Shown one piece after another: positions 51,170 to 63,923 of a stretch of 64,000 nucleotides of DNA. Source of the stretch: Taxawa tesnikishii (nom. ined.) (taxonomy: Eukaryota; Ascomycota; Dothideomycetes; Dothideales); contig JAPDRO010000029.1 in NCBI GenBank assembly GCA_030247885.1, forward strand, positions 232,652-296,651, written 5' to 3'. The position numbers and the translations under genes are program-made. Position 1 is the first letter of the stretch; each line of letters begins with the position of its first letter. The notes beneath the pieces are model-generated. The model saw only the letters and a program-made list of their open reading frames with translations. It ran no database searches and was not told the DNA's origin.

Positions 51170-51798
51170 TTAGGTCATGCCCACCACCTGCTCGGCCCCC
51201 TCCACTCCGCGCAGCCAGCATACGCGATCCTTCGTGAATTGCTCTACCCGCGGCCTTAAACTGGTTTCATGCAGGTTGAAGTCGTCGACGGTGCCGACGC
51301 GCAGGATGCTCTGGCCCGGGAAGGCCGAACCGACGCGGTACATGAGCGTGCCGCATGTCATGCAGAAGTAGTTGGTCATGAGGTTGCCCCTGCTGATGGT
51401 GCGAGACTGACCGAAAGCCTTCAGGTTCTCGCGGCCGCGAACGTGCCTCAGGTGCGTGTCCGCGACGGTGAAGTTGGTAGCGAACATGGAAGCGGTGATT
51501 TTGCGGCAATCGGTGCAGTTGCAGACGAAGGTGTTGATCAGGCCGTCCCCGTGGGTCGGCTGGAAATCGTCAGCGGTGCCGCAGGGAGATAGATACGGGA
51601 TGCCCGAGTGGAAGTGATGGAAGTGATGAAGGAAAGTCGATGTACACGAGCAGAGATGCCTACAAATACCAATTGCACCGTGCCGCAGAAGCATGTGGCC
51701 GTCGCTTCGTCTTCGGTGGACCAGCCATCGGCTGCGAGCCCGGCCAACGGGAGGTATGGCTTGATTTTGTCGGCGGCGGCGGCCATTGATGTGTTCAA
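51170..51798 (-). CDS. GFA / CENP-V-type zinc protein
   Basis: Family of glutathione-dependent formaldehyde-activating enzyme-like proteins (PF04828), small zinc folds of mostly unknown substrate in fungi. Exons 51798-51664 and 51559-51170, with an intron of 104 bases (donor gtaggc), give 174 residues. The zinc-binding cysteines are all present: ATCFCGTVQL, then FVCNCTDCRK, then NYFCMTCGTLMYRV. The usual block TASMFATNFTV and the ending RVGTVDDFNLHE, VEQFTKDRVCWL are conserved. No damage is visible. It is the last intact gene before the RIPed subtelomeric half. A start four codons later is possible. Confidence 0.9.
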
Positions 51799-52104
51799 GT
51801 GGATTCGTCTACCGCTTGTATGACTCGAGTCACAGTCGATCTGATCAACGCGATACTTTGAGGTGAACGGGGCTGTAAAATCGTGCTTTTCCGTGCGTTC
51901 CAGATGGACGCTTTATACGCAGACCGCCGGAGCGGTGCACGCCAAAGCGATGCACGCCGGCTGACTAATTACTAAGCTCCGCACTCACCTCTCTACATAC
52001 TCCGTAGTCTTCGGGGGACGTGGAGGGAACGACGTGCACCTCGATAGGCACGGCGATAGAGCCCGTAGAGTAGCTTTATGACAAAGCACGCTACTTAACG
52101 CGGT

Positions 52105-55100
52105 CGTAACTTAGCTAAGGTAGGAATTTAGTAAGCTAAGGTAGACTTACAAAATCTTAGTAAAGCCTAGCTTAGGTTAAACTTTATAGAAATCGCCAGA
52201 CGTTTCCACCTACTATCTTAACTCTAACTAAGATACTTAATAGAGATATAAGTAAAAACTTATTTAAAATAATTAATAGATCTTAAAACTTAAAAGAATT
52301 AATTTATTAATATTAAAAAATATATAAAAACTAAAATCTTATAATATTTATAACTAATATAATTAATAATATAGTAAACTAAGCGAGGTAATAAACTACT
52401 TAAAATAATATTATATAAGAAAAGAAATTAAAGTTTATAGTTATATATATAAACGCTTAAAATTAAAGATTTTAAGTTAAATTTAAACTTTTTATTTATA
52501 ACTTTATTTATTTACTAAATACTATATAATATATATAAAAGTTTTATTTATAAGTCTTCTTTATATTTATATTATATAAATCTTTATAAGATAATTTTAT
52601 TATTATATATTATAAGATAGTAGCTATCTCGTCTAAATAAATAGTTATATAACTTATTAAACTAAGTAGAAAATCTCTTTATCCTAGCTACTATTATAAA
52701 TAACTTAATTAATTAAAAAGTTACGGTTAGTTCTATTATATATTTAGTTATATTTAAGTACTTAGTTTAATTTTATAAGTTATATTTATTTTTACTAATA
52801 GTTTTTACTTTATATTTTTTAAAGTTTTTATTAAAATATCTACTCTTAAAAAATAGAAATCTTAGGTAAAGTTATTTAAAATAAGTTATAAAGTAATTCT
52901 TAAAGTTAATAAAAGTAAGTTAAATTATTTACTTTATTATCTTTTAAATTTATTAAGATTATAACGTAGTTTATAAGTAAACTAACTACCTAAGAAAGCT
53001 AGTTACCTTACTATAAAATTATACTTATTAACTTTTAACTATAATACTATAATAACGTAATATATAATATACTTATATTAAAGGCGTATTTTAACTTACT
53101 ATCTTAACTATTAAATAAGATTAAATTAAGAGTAGAAGATATATTATAATAGCTTATAATATACTATAAAGTACGCTCTAAGACCGACGCGCTAGAGCCT
53201 TATTATAACGTAATTATAAGCCTAATTCGAAGAAGCTTATAAGACTAAAAGAAGAGGCGATTATTTAATATATACTAAAGTTAAACTCGAGAGGACTTAC
53301 GCCTATAAGGGCTATAGTATAAGATATAGCTAATAATTTACTAATAGAATATAATAAAAAGCTAATAAGTAAGAACTAAGCTATAAACTTTATTAAGTAT
53401 ATACTTAAGCTTAAAACTCGATAGACTTATATATAATTACTAGTAAGTTCTTACTAAGAATCTACGAGTTATTAGGCCCTAGTTTACGCTTATATAGTTA
53501 GTTAAGAAAAAGTATAGTATAGTAGGGTAGCTACTAGATAGTTATAAGTTATTAGTTATATAAAAGTTACCTTAAGTTCCTACTTATTTAGTCCGTATAT
53601 AAGATAGTTACTTATTTAATTAATAACTACTTTATTCTAGGTTTTACTATTATCTTATTATATACTACTATTTTTATTACTACTTATATAGCTTCCTTTT
53701 ATAGTCTTAACTTAATCTAATATAAGGTTCTCCCTACTATAATAGTATTTAGAACTAAGATATCTATAACTTTAATAAGACTAGCTTTATAATAAGCGTT
53801 ATTTTATCTTAGCTAATAATTATAGACTTAAAGAAATATACTAGTAAGTAAAAGAAAGTTTAACTAAGTAATTATAAGTAGGTTATAGTAATCTAGAGTA
53901 TTAACTTAATAAGATAAGTAATCCTACTATTTATTATCTTTATAAGTAAGGTTTTAATATCTTCCTAATACGAGGAGATATTAATACTTTATAACTAGGT
54001 TTTTAAGGTTAATTCTAATAGTTAGATATTAAATTAGTTTACTATTATATAGTTAAAGTACTTTAATAAGTATATAAACGCGTACTATAGGTACGTACTA
54101 GCTACAAATTGTTAATAGTTATAAGAGCTATAATACGTACGTATTTTATAAATTTTATAAAAGAAAAATATTATCTTTCTTTATATACTTCCTTATTTAT
54201 TATACTTACTATAGCTACTTAATATAAGTTACTTCTTACCGTTAAAGTAAGTATATAGTAATAAAATCTTAGGCTTAATATAGTTTAATACTAACTATAT
54301 TAAGGAAGAAGCTTTCTTACTATAATAAAGTAACTTTTACTTCCCTACTACTACCCCTACTACTAAGTACTACTATATAACCTTATATTACGTAACTTAC
54401 CCCTTTATATCTACCTTCTAAAGGACTATAGTTAGACATTTATTATTATTATAATAATAAGGACTAGAGATAACTACTTACTATTACTACCTTCTTACTT
54501 TATTATACTACTAGCCTTTAAAGTAACTTTTAATAAAGCGCTTATAAAGGAAAATATACGCGTAAGCTTTAGAGGTACTAGCCTAGTTTTATATAACTTA
54601 GAGACTATATTATTAAAGCTAAACGTAAAGCTTTATACGCTTATACTTACTATATTAAAGGATACCTTATAGGAAGTTAAAATACTAAGTAATACCCGCA
54701 AAATAAAGGCTTAATTAATACTTATTTACAATCGAATTTAAAGATATAAGAGCTCTTTACTTACCTTTATTATTAAAGTAGTTAATTAGTTTAATAAGAG
54801 GACTTAAAAGATAGCGTATAAAATAGTACTTATATATAAGGAAATAGTTAAGCTTTAATATTTAACTAAAGTAATAAGAAAGTATAAAAATCGTAAAAGG
54901 AAGTATATTTAAAGTAAGGAGATATTAATAGTAAGTAAAGTACTTAATTTAATTACCTTAAAGGAAGCTAGTAAGTAAAAGGAAAGTAAGAAGCTTATAA
55001 AGAAAGTTTATATAAAGGAATATTATAACTATTATAATAAGACTAACTATAACTCTTATACTTATAAAGTAGAAATTATAAATATAAAAGATAATAATAA

Positions 55101-55110
55101 GTTTAAGTAA
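52105..55110 (+). mobile_element. Right Fot1/pogo-like element (RIPed)
   Basis: The left end at 52108-52195 is an inverted match to 17992-18065. The transposase reads from about 53220: KEEAIIQYILKLNSRGL, DIANNLL, KNQAINFIKYIPKLKTRQ (N-terminal DNA-binding part). Near 54570-54700: IRVSFRGTSLVLYNLE and LKLNVKLYTPTLTIL (the C-terminal FRGAGL.P..PE..L..L block). At 55020-55070 there is a zinc-knuckle-like end, YYNYYNKTNYNSYTY, where a CG..CGKTGHNSRTC pattern is expected after undoing RIP. A second knuckle-like copy is at about 55305-55360. The DDE core is not resolved. The element faces away from the gene island. Confidence 0.75.
52633..52790. repeat. Dispersed repeat, copy 2
   Basis: Matches 16499-16660 in the same orientation. 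Confidence 0.7.
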
Positions 55111-55508
55111 TACTTAAACGCTTTATAAAATATAATAACTTATTATAGTATTAAGTTATTTATATATAAAAGCGCGTAATTAAGTAAAGTAGTTAGCTTA
55201 CTTAAGTAATTAACTTACTTATAAACTAAGTAATATATAAGATTTAATAGTTAATAAGGACGATAGTAGTAATAAGGGTACTAAATAGTCTATAAAGAAA
55301 GTATATATATAGAGGTACTATAGATATTATAATAAGACTAACTATAATATACGTACTTATACTATAAAAATAGTAAATCTAAATAATAGTAATACTTTTA
55401 AATAGTATTATAAACTAAAGTATGTTTTTATATAGTATTATAGTACGGAGGTAATAGTTTATAATAGTTATAATATTAGTAAGAGTAGACTACTTAGTAA
55501 TAGTATAC

Positions 55509-55672
55509 TATTATTACGGGTAGTTATATAACTCTTAGGACTTACTTACGAAGCGAACTCGTCCTACTTATAAGGGAACTTAAGGCCTATTTAGAGAAAG
55601 ATAATAATTAGTTTCTACTATAATTTACTAAGTCCTAGCGTTCTATATATTACTATAAACTACTCTTATAAC
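55509..55672. repeat. Short LTR-like repeat, copy C
   Basis: Third copy of the element at 1192-1352 and 41746-41905. The sequence just before it (55440-55507) matches 17735-17805, where no such element is inserted. Confidence 0.65.
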
Positions 55673-56480
55673 TACTCGGTAATAAAATACGTTATAACTT
55701 ATAGTAATATAGTAATATTATCTTTAATATTAAAGGCTTATTTAAACTTACTAAAGTCTTTCTTCCTTTAATAAAAGTACTAAGGGACTAGTAATTTTAT
55801 TTAAGGAAATAATATACTAATTAATTATAAAGTAATTATATAAGAGTTTTTAAAGTACTTATATATTCTTATTTATATAAGTAGTACTTAGTCTATTTAT
55901 AAAAGTAAGTTTTTCTTTATAACTTAGTAAAATATATAATAGTAATAATATATTATACTTAGCTACAATTATATTATAATATATATTAAATACTATAAAG
56001 GTTAATAGTAAATAAGTAAATATAAAGAAAATATTTAATTTTTACTTATTTAATAAGTGACTTAATACTAAATTACCTCGTTTATATTATACTATTATAA
56101 TAAGTCTTTTTGTAGTAATAGTTACTAAATATATTACTCTTATCATTTTTATAAGAAAAGATAAAGTAATATAAAGTTAAAAATAATTGAGTTATTATTT
56201 AAAGGAAACTAATACTTAAGTATATATACTTTGATATTACGTTTTAAACTAGTATTAAATAAGTATAACTATTATTAAGACTAAGTTTATAAATAATATA
56301 AACTATTTTAAAGTTAATAAATATAATAGAACTACTAAAGAAATAAGAGAAAATATTCGAGCTATAATAAGATAGTATAACTATAATATATATATAGTTA
56401 ATAAGGCGTATTACGATATAGAAAAACGCGGAAGAAACGCGAAGGTGACGCGTAAGTCTATCTAGCTTCCTTGTTCGTTA

Positions 56481-57048
56481 CGTTACTATATATCGGTAGT
56501 CAGTGCTACTATGTATAGGAGAGAAGTTGAGTAGCCCTTCCTATCGTTGATAGTAAATCTGCAGATAGTCGTCGAGCGTGCAGGACGTCTCCTAGATGTA
56601 TGCACCGGCCTGCGCGATAGCTTAAGCAAGGCTACGAAGACTAGCGACAACCTGTCCTGCCGTTCTCGCTGTGTCCTTAACAACGTCTACCCGTCCATAC
56701 GTTGTCTTATAGAGCAGAGCCTTGGCTTCATCTCCTACTATCGGTGCGAGCTCTTCGCATCCTACAGTGCAATACTGCTAGCAGCCTGGGTTCCGACTAG
56801 TGATGATGATGTCGCCTTACCCGCGGGTCGGGAAGTATTTTGTCAAAGTGACCTTGGGATTCTCGGCATCGTCGAACACCAACAGCCACGTATGCGATAG
56901 ATTCGTCAATTATGTACTCCTGTTCTTCCTGTCCCGCCATAGAGGGCCCCTGACTTCCTACTCAGCATGCTATAACCGCTGCTCCTGGAATGTAGAAACT
57001 CCGGAGCGGCTGCAGACTTGTAGTCCTGCAAAATCGTAGTGCCGCAGA
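56481..57048. other. GC-balanced scrap, no gene recognised
   Basis: Un-RIPed DNA beside the oxidoreductase fragment. One plus-strand frame (56547-56900) is open for 117 codons but has no motif I recognise. Confidence 0.4.
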
Positions 57049-57741
57049 TCAGCCTGCTGATAGCATTGTCGACTCGCTGTACGCAGCGTCCAACACAGCG
57101 TCCCAGTCACACTCACACTTCTCGTATAACACAGGGTCAGCCTGCGTCCCGACCTGCTCCCGTACAACATCCATAAAGTATTGAGTCATTTGCGGCGGCC
57201 CACAGATGTAGCACACGGCTGCACTCTGGATTGCTGCGTCTGCATTTCGGATGGCAAACGCATCCAGGACATCGCCGCGCAGCATACGTCTTGGCTCGAA
57301 CCTCTCCCTTGGGACTGCCATGTCCATCAGCGCGCGGCTGGGGTGTCCGCTGAAGAAGAGAGATAGATGAATGACATCTGGGCACGCAGTGCGGATTGCT
57401 AGGAGTCTTCCAAGGCCGAGGATGTGTGCGACAGTCTGAGTGCTTGTAACATGAGCTGTGAACAGGAAGTGCACCTCTTCGGGCAGAGTGGCCGTCGCGT
57501 GCATCCGTGATAGCATAGAGATGAGGGATCTAAGGTGGATTAGCCGGTCGTGTTCTAGGGTTTGAGAGACGAACGCACGTAACGCCTTCGCCACCGGCAA
57601 GGAAGACAGCTCTACGCATCGCGTCCTAGACGTTGCAGTCTCATGCCTATATTGAACGATGCAAGCGTAACTCCACTCGCTATGTAGAGCTCGGCTCCCC
57701 AGAGCGATCGCCAAGCCCGCGGGGGCGATTTTCCTTAACAT
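57049..57741 (-). pseudogene. NAD(P)-binding oxidoreductase, N-terminally truncated
   Basis: The frame has the order seen in ferredoxin-reductase-type (OXNAD1-like) proteins. It starts with a loop and helix resembling the end of the FAD part (LRSLISMLSRM), then LPEEVHFLFTAHV, ILGLGRLLAI, DVIHLSLFFSG, RFEPRRMLRGDVLDAF, AVCYICGPPQMTQYFMDVV and VLYEKCECDWD. CGPPQM is the usual nucleotide-binding end motif, but the expected Trp pair after EK is replaced. The N-terminal FAD-binding domain is missing, and sequence upstream of 57741 does not continue it. It is probably a fragment stranded between repeats. Confidence 0.6.
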
Positions 57742-57828
57742 CCGGAGTAGTCGAGGGTTAGGATTAGGCCGGGCGTCGAAGGGACTTAGTCAAATTTCAA
57801 AATCTTCAACTTGGAGTACTTTCATCTA

Positions 57829-58050
57829 TAACTCTGCGAATATTAGTCCTACAGAAAAACTTTGTATGTCGCAATTGTTCTTCTTAGCTAGATCTAAAAC
57901 TTTACTATACATCGTTTTCTATAATTCCTACGTCTTGCGGAGTTATTTACAATTGTTCGTCGAAAGAGAAAGGAACAAAGATTTTGAAGTTCTTCGCCAA
58001 GACTAGACACTTTGGAGCATTGTGATTGGCCGCTTGAATTCAGGGTTCAT
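57829..58050. repeat. Tandem pair, un-RIPed copy
   Basis: About 220 bases that recur 276 bases downstream. This copy keeps its TpG and CpA steps, for example tgtatgtcgcaattg and gacactttggagcattgtga. Confidence 0.88.
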
Positions 58051-58104
58051 GCCAAGGCTAGACAGTTTCGAGCCTTCTTATTGGCTAAAGTAGTCCTAAC
58101 TCGA

Positions 58105-58326
58105 TATCTCTACGAATATTACTTTTATAAAATAAGTCTATATATCGCAATTATTCTTCTTAGCTAGATCTAAAACTCTACTATATATTGTTTTTTATAA
58201 TCCTTACGTCTTACGTAGTTATTTATAATTATTTATCGAAAGAGAAAGATAAAAAGATTTTAAAGTTCTTCGCTAAGACTAGATACTTTAAAGCATTATA
58301 ATTAGCCTATCTACTTTAGAGTCCGG
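58105..58326. repeat. Tandem pair, RIPed copy
   Basis: Matches 57829-58050 almost base for base, except that TpG has become TpA and CpA has become TpA at most positions (tatatatcgcaatta, gatactttaaagcattataa). CpG positions are shared. It marks the start of the last RIP block. Confidence 0.88.
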
Positions 58327-58329
58327 ACT

Positions 58330-61300
58330 CTAATACTAAGACTAGATACTAGTAAGTATTATAATTAACTTATTTCCTTATATACTTTCTTAAGCTTTTA
58401 ACTTTATATAAAAGGCTTTTTATACCTTCTAATTTATCCTCTCTCTTATTTCTACTTTATCTTAAATACTTATCCTAAATACTTAATAAGAACGTAAGTA
58501 AGAACTTATTATTTATTAGTACTAAGAAATACTTAGAGTTAAAGTTACCTTAATAGTTTATATTATAAAGGGTAGAAACTTATTATAAAAAGGCGTATAT
58601 TCGCGTTTTATTTCCGCCTTAAAACTATCTTAAATTTAAATAGATTTATTGCATATATACGCCGTAGCTCTAGTCGTAATCTTAAAGTTAAAATCGTACG
58701 TTAAAGGGTACTTAGAGTTACGTTAAGGTTATAATTTAGAGGGTTTAATGTTTATATAAAGCGACTATACGACTATATAATAGCGCGACTACTAAGTTAA
58801 TATAAAAGGTAAAGTAAATAACGTTAATTATTAATTAACTACGCGAAGAACGTAAATCTATATTAATACTAAAGGAATTACGTCGTATATAAGAGTCGCG
58901 CACTTATATTAAGTTAAGGAAATATATAGACTCTTATATAAAACGCGAATATAAAACTTATAAACTATTTTTATAACCTATTTACTATTATATTACGAGC
59001 GTTATAATAAGTTTAATAAAGCGTTTAATATTATCGGAGTAATAGATATTAGAGTAATAAATATTACGTAATACGTCAGTATTTACTAGAGTATAAAGTA
59101 TTAGTTTATTAGGCGTATAAGTATAGAGTTTAGCCGCGCGAGATCGTCGCTTATTTTAAGGGTAAATAGTATAAAATAAGTTATAAAGAAGCGAAAGGTA
59201 TTTCGTAAGAAGCTAGTACTTAATTTAAAGGGTTATAAGCTAGTCCTAGCTACTATTCTAGAAAACTATACTATAGTTTTTAGAGTTACTTTATAAATTC
59301 TAACCCTAGTACGAACTACTATCCTAGAAATTATAGTCTAGTTTTTATAGTCTAGTTTTTTACCTACTAATCGGGTTTTACTATTATAATTAGGCCTATA
59401 CTAAGTGTACTTTAATACTTTCGTTTAAGGATAAAGAGAAATCCTACTAGTCGACAAAATAGCGGCGTTTTTAGAAACTATATTAAGTAACTACGTAGGC
59501 TCTAGTAATCTAGTATTATATAATCCTTAATATTAGATAGTAATATATATTCCCTATATAACTTATATAGTTCCTAGAGGCGAAGTAAAGAGATACTTAG
59601 TAGAGTAGTATAAAGATTAGCTATTAAAGTCCTATAAAGAGGCTATAATATACTACTTTTAGTTATACCTTACTTAACTTAATTAGGTTACTTTACTTAA
59701 GCTTAGTAATTCTCCGATTCCTAGTCTACTAGTATATAATAGTTTTAAGTATTAAGAGTATTAGTATCTCTATATAAGTAAGGTAAAGATAAAGGAATAC
59801 TATCGAAATAACTATAAATAAGTAAAGGTAAAGGGCGCCTAGTAGGACATAGTAAGTATCTAGACCTTCTTTAGTAGGCTTTATAGGAAGTTCTTCGAGG
59901 TAAAGGTAGTCGAAAGTAACGAAGGAAGGTAAGTAAATTAGCGTTTAAAGCTTAAGTCTAACATCTAAGCTTTACTTAAAGAAGGTAAAAAGTAAGACTA
60001 TAAAGAAGTAAAACGAGTAGCTTAGATTAATGTCGATTAGCTCGTAGTAAATAATACGCTATAAATAAGGAAGATATAGTAAGTAAAGAAGTTTTTAAGT
60101 AGAAATATCCTTACTATTATAACGTATAGTAGTAAGCCAAGTATAAAGGAGCGAAGCTTAAAGCTAATATAAGAGTCTATCGAGCGTATCTTTTAGCGTT
60201 ATAAAGAGAATATTACTAGTTAGTATAAGAACGAGGAGGATAGTAACTTAGTACTAAGCTAGCTAAATAGTCCTTAATAGTAGAAGTTTAATCTTAAGCT
60301 ATTTAGCGTCTATTATAAGTTATTAACGTACGTTAAATATACGAGCTATATAACTTAGATAATATATTACTTTATGCGACTATAGTACTTAGAGGATTAG
60401 TATAATTATAACTTATTAAGATAAGAGCGTAAGAAGCTATAGTAAATCTAGGACGTTATCGAGCCTAGCGAGGTAAATAGAGTAGCCTTAGACTCTTATA
60501 TCTTTAATCTAAGCGTTCTATTATAAACTTGCGAAGCTAGAGCGAATTCGAAATTAGTAATTATTTACTTTAGTACTATACTAGGTATTAATAGCTAACG
60601 TAATAGATACTACCCCTTACCTAAGTATAGCTAAGCCCTAGTTATATTACTATATTACGTATAGCTATTATTATTCGAGTATACCTTACTAGTAACTATA
60701 TACTTATAGATCGTTAACTTATACGTAACGTTTCTTAATATATATTACTTATAGCTCGTCGACGAGAGACTAACGCCGTTTTATTTTATTAATAACTTAC
60801 TTACTTACGCTCTTACTACTAGTAGAAATATAAGTAGTAAACCTCGAGTATAGTAGTTTATAAACTAGTAGATAATAATTTATATAAGTTAACATCTCCC
60901 CTTAAGTAAGCTAAAAACGTTCGTTAATCGACTATATAATAATATAAAGGAAGTACTTTATAAAGATCTTATATTCTTACTCGATTCGTCCGAGATTAAA
61001 TATATCGACTTATAAGAACTAGTTAACGATATAAACGATAGTATAGTTAGGAAGTTATTTATTAACGACTTACGTAATAACCTAGGTAAAGGGCGCAAGA
61101 AAATACTAACGAAGATAATAGTATTACTAAGTAAGGGTAGTTTCCTTTAGTAAGGCTTAGATAGACTAAAAGTAATAAGAAAGAAATAGAGTAAGTATTA
61201 AGTTTAATTAGAGCGTTTTCGAGTAATATTATTTCCTCTAGTATATATTTATAGTAAAGTCCTAGTACGAGGTATAGAGATCCTAACTATTCGCTATACT

Positions 61301-63923
61301 AATATAATATAAAATATACGTAATATCTTCGTCCTTAATAAATAAGTAATATAAGTAATAGTATATTATAAATCGTAAGCCTTAACTAAGTAATATAAAG
61401 TTATTTTACGCTTTCTACTAAGCCGAGTTAACTAACTACTCGTTACCTACCTCGCTAACGTACTACTATTTATAATTCTAATTAATTATAATAGTATTTC
61501 TTAGTCCTTTCGTAGCTTCCTTTAAGTAAATAGGAAAGGTATTTAAGAGACGCTAAAAGCGACGAAGTACCTAGCTAAAGAGATATCCGTTTATATAAGC
61601 TTTTAAATAACGATCTAGGACTACTAGTATATAGCTAAAGTAATCGACCGTAAGTATATATAAGGTCTCGTAAGTAACGTCGAAGATAACTTTAATAATA
61701 TTTATAACTTAGTAATAGCTTATAACTTACAAATAGTTAATAACGTATATAAGATTAATACTTCGATACTATATAGTCTTACTACGCGCTCGATTAACGC
61801 CTTTTATACTATTATAAATTACTAGTACTAGTTCTTATATATTAATAGCCGATAGCTTAGTAATAGTAAAGGTAAGTATTACTACTTATTACTAACTAGT
61901 CCTTTACTTATAACTAAACGAGTACGAGTTAAATCGAAGACTAAAGATATCGTCGATATTTATATTACTTTAAAAGGCTACTTAGTCTAGGAAGTAACTT
62001 TCGAAGTAAGGAATAAAAGGAAGTAATTATAGTAGTTATAAAAGGTATTAGTCTTCTTATTATTATCTTACTAACTAGTAAAAGAAAGAGTCTAGTCTTT
62101 TAACTACTTATAAGCTTCCTTAATACTTAGATAACGATTATCGTTATTTTATTTCGTACGTTAGCTAGAGACCTACTAGTATAGTATCGAGGAGTTAGCC
62201 TAAGTTATAATTACTAAAGTAGTAAGTACTAGTAAATAGCGTAGATTACGATTATTAGCGCTAATATTACTATAAGCGAAGGCTTCCTTACCTTCGCCTT
62301 AGAACTATAAACTTAAAGCTAACTAGACTAGATTATAATTAATAAATACTATATTCCCTAATATTAGGCTCGTATCGACGGAAGCTAACTAAGCTTAACT
62401 ACCTACGTACGATACTATATTAACTTATACTCCTAACTAGTATTATACTACTTAGCCTAAAGAAAGTACTTAGTAATATATTCCTCCTCGGGACTACTAA
62501 GTATAAGTTATAGTATATACGCGCAGTATAAACTAGCGGAATATTACTTACTAAGTATTAGTATATAAGGGGTAGGAGGTAAAGTAATAAGTATATAGCC
62601 TAGTATAGTAAGCGCGCGAAGGTCTACTAGAAGGTTACTAAGTTATTCTCTTTTATTAGAGTCGTTTAACTTATAAGTAAGTAGTTAAAGACTTAGACTA
62701 CCGACTATATTATAGTAAGTTAAAGAGAAAGAAGTATTACTTATAGTATAAATAAATAAGTAGGAAAAGGTAATAGTTATAATAAGTATATTAGGAACTA
62801 ATATCGACGTAACTAGGGTACGAGTAGTAGTATACTTAGAGCGTCTATATAGAGTTATTAACTTTATATAAGAAGTCGAGTATATAGGACGTAATAACGA
62901 GCCTATCGAAAGTATTATTATTATTAAAAGACGAGAAGTAAAGTTAGTATATTCCGAAGATAATAAGTAGTAAGACTAGAATTAAAAAGGACTAAAAGCG
63001 TTCTTAATGAGTTAATAGTACTATAAGTTAAAGCTAAGGGAAGTTATAAATAGTAAAGGGGTAGTATATAGTAATAATAAGGGCTAGAGTTATAACGTTT
63101 ATAAAGGAAGGAGTTTAGATAAGAAGTAAAAAGAAGAGTTAAGTAAAAGGTATATAGAGTTAAAGAAGTAAGTAAAATAATAGTAAGAAAGGTACGAAGT
63201 AAGAGGTCGACTATAGGAGGAGTAAGTATAATAGCGTAAAAAAATAGTAAAAGATTAAGTATAGTATTATAGTTACTAAGTTAAAGTATATAATATATTA
63301 AGTTTATAAAGTAAGAAGAGCTTTGTACGAGATAAATAAGTACCCTATAGTAATTAAGGCGGTAGGAAGGTTATATAGAATACTATAGCAACTAATTAAG
63401 TATAAGGGGAGCTACTATTATTACTAGTACTTACTTCCGAGAAAGTAGTACTTATAGTACGTAAATAGGAAGTAATATAAAAGAGTAGACGTAATTATGC
63501 TAATAGTATTTACGAGTTAGGGGCTAAGTTAAACGTAAAAGGTACTATTAAGGGAAGTAGGAAGAGAGTTAATAAAGGAGTTAATATTATAAATAAGAAA
63601 GAAGATAAAGGTAATAGGAGATTAAGTAACGAACGTAGTATATATAGTTAGACTTATCTTAAACATAGTAGTAACTTAGATAAGGGAAGGGGCGGGAGTA
63701 TAAGAAGGAGGGGACAAGTTAAGTAAGGGTTCGAAAGGGATAAATTTAGTATATAAATAGTATATAAATTAGTAAAAGACTTATAAATATATAATTTAAT
63801 AGGAGTAAAGGGGAAAGAAAGAGGCAATATAGGTATAGGGCGAAGAAGAGGAGGTAAGGTTATTATAGACGAGTAAAGAAGTATAGGTAAGGTAGTTAAG
63901 GTAAGTTATAGTTAAGGAGCGAG
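58330..63923. repeat. Subtelomeric RIP block
   Basis: CpA/TpG-depleted from here to the telomere. It contains the OrsD-domain relic below. From about 62900 to 63920 the plus strand becomes strongly purine-rich (agtaaaggagg, gggaaggggcggg) with no gene visible, a composition common next to telomeres. Confidence 0.88.
59480..61950 (+). pseudogene. OrsD-domain (PF12013) protein relic, RIPed
   Basis: After undoing RIP, the start reads like the OrsD zinc-finger region. A segment near 59540 (IPYITYIVPRGEVKRYLVEQ) corresponds to a C..C....P....HL...H pattern. A second near 59740-59890 (YQEYQYLYISKVKIKEYYRN, then IQTFFSRLYRKFFEV) corresponds to C...C.....S...M..H...H and ..Q.FF......FFEV. A long region follows with IEPSEVNRVALDSYIFNLSV and LGINSQRNRYYPLPKYS. 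From 61082 one frame continues without indels: RGIEILTIRYTN, NIRNIFVLNK, YYKS, ILRFLLSRV, then TTRSINAF at about 61785. This architecture is shared by OrsD proteins and the N-terminal part of fungal telomere-linked helicases. I found no helicase motifs downstream. Confidence 0.72.

Larger units (their letters stand above)
52200..56480. repeat. Right RIP block
   Basis: Same CpA/TpG-poor composition as the left block. It contains the Fot1-like element, a second zinc-knuckle fragment, an LTR-like repeat and unassigned DNA (55680-56480). Normal composition returns at about 56480. Confidence 0.9.

Noticed and set aside
50787-51173. 128-codon plus-strand frame
   Set aside because: No motif, and an equally long frame lies opposite; not supportable as a gene.
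61950-63900. RecQ helicase domain following the OrsD-like region
   Set aside because: No nucleotide-binding or DEAH-type motif could be read in any frame even allowing for RIP.
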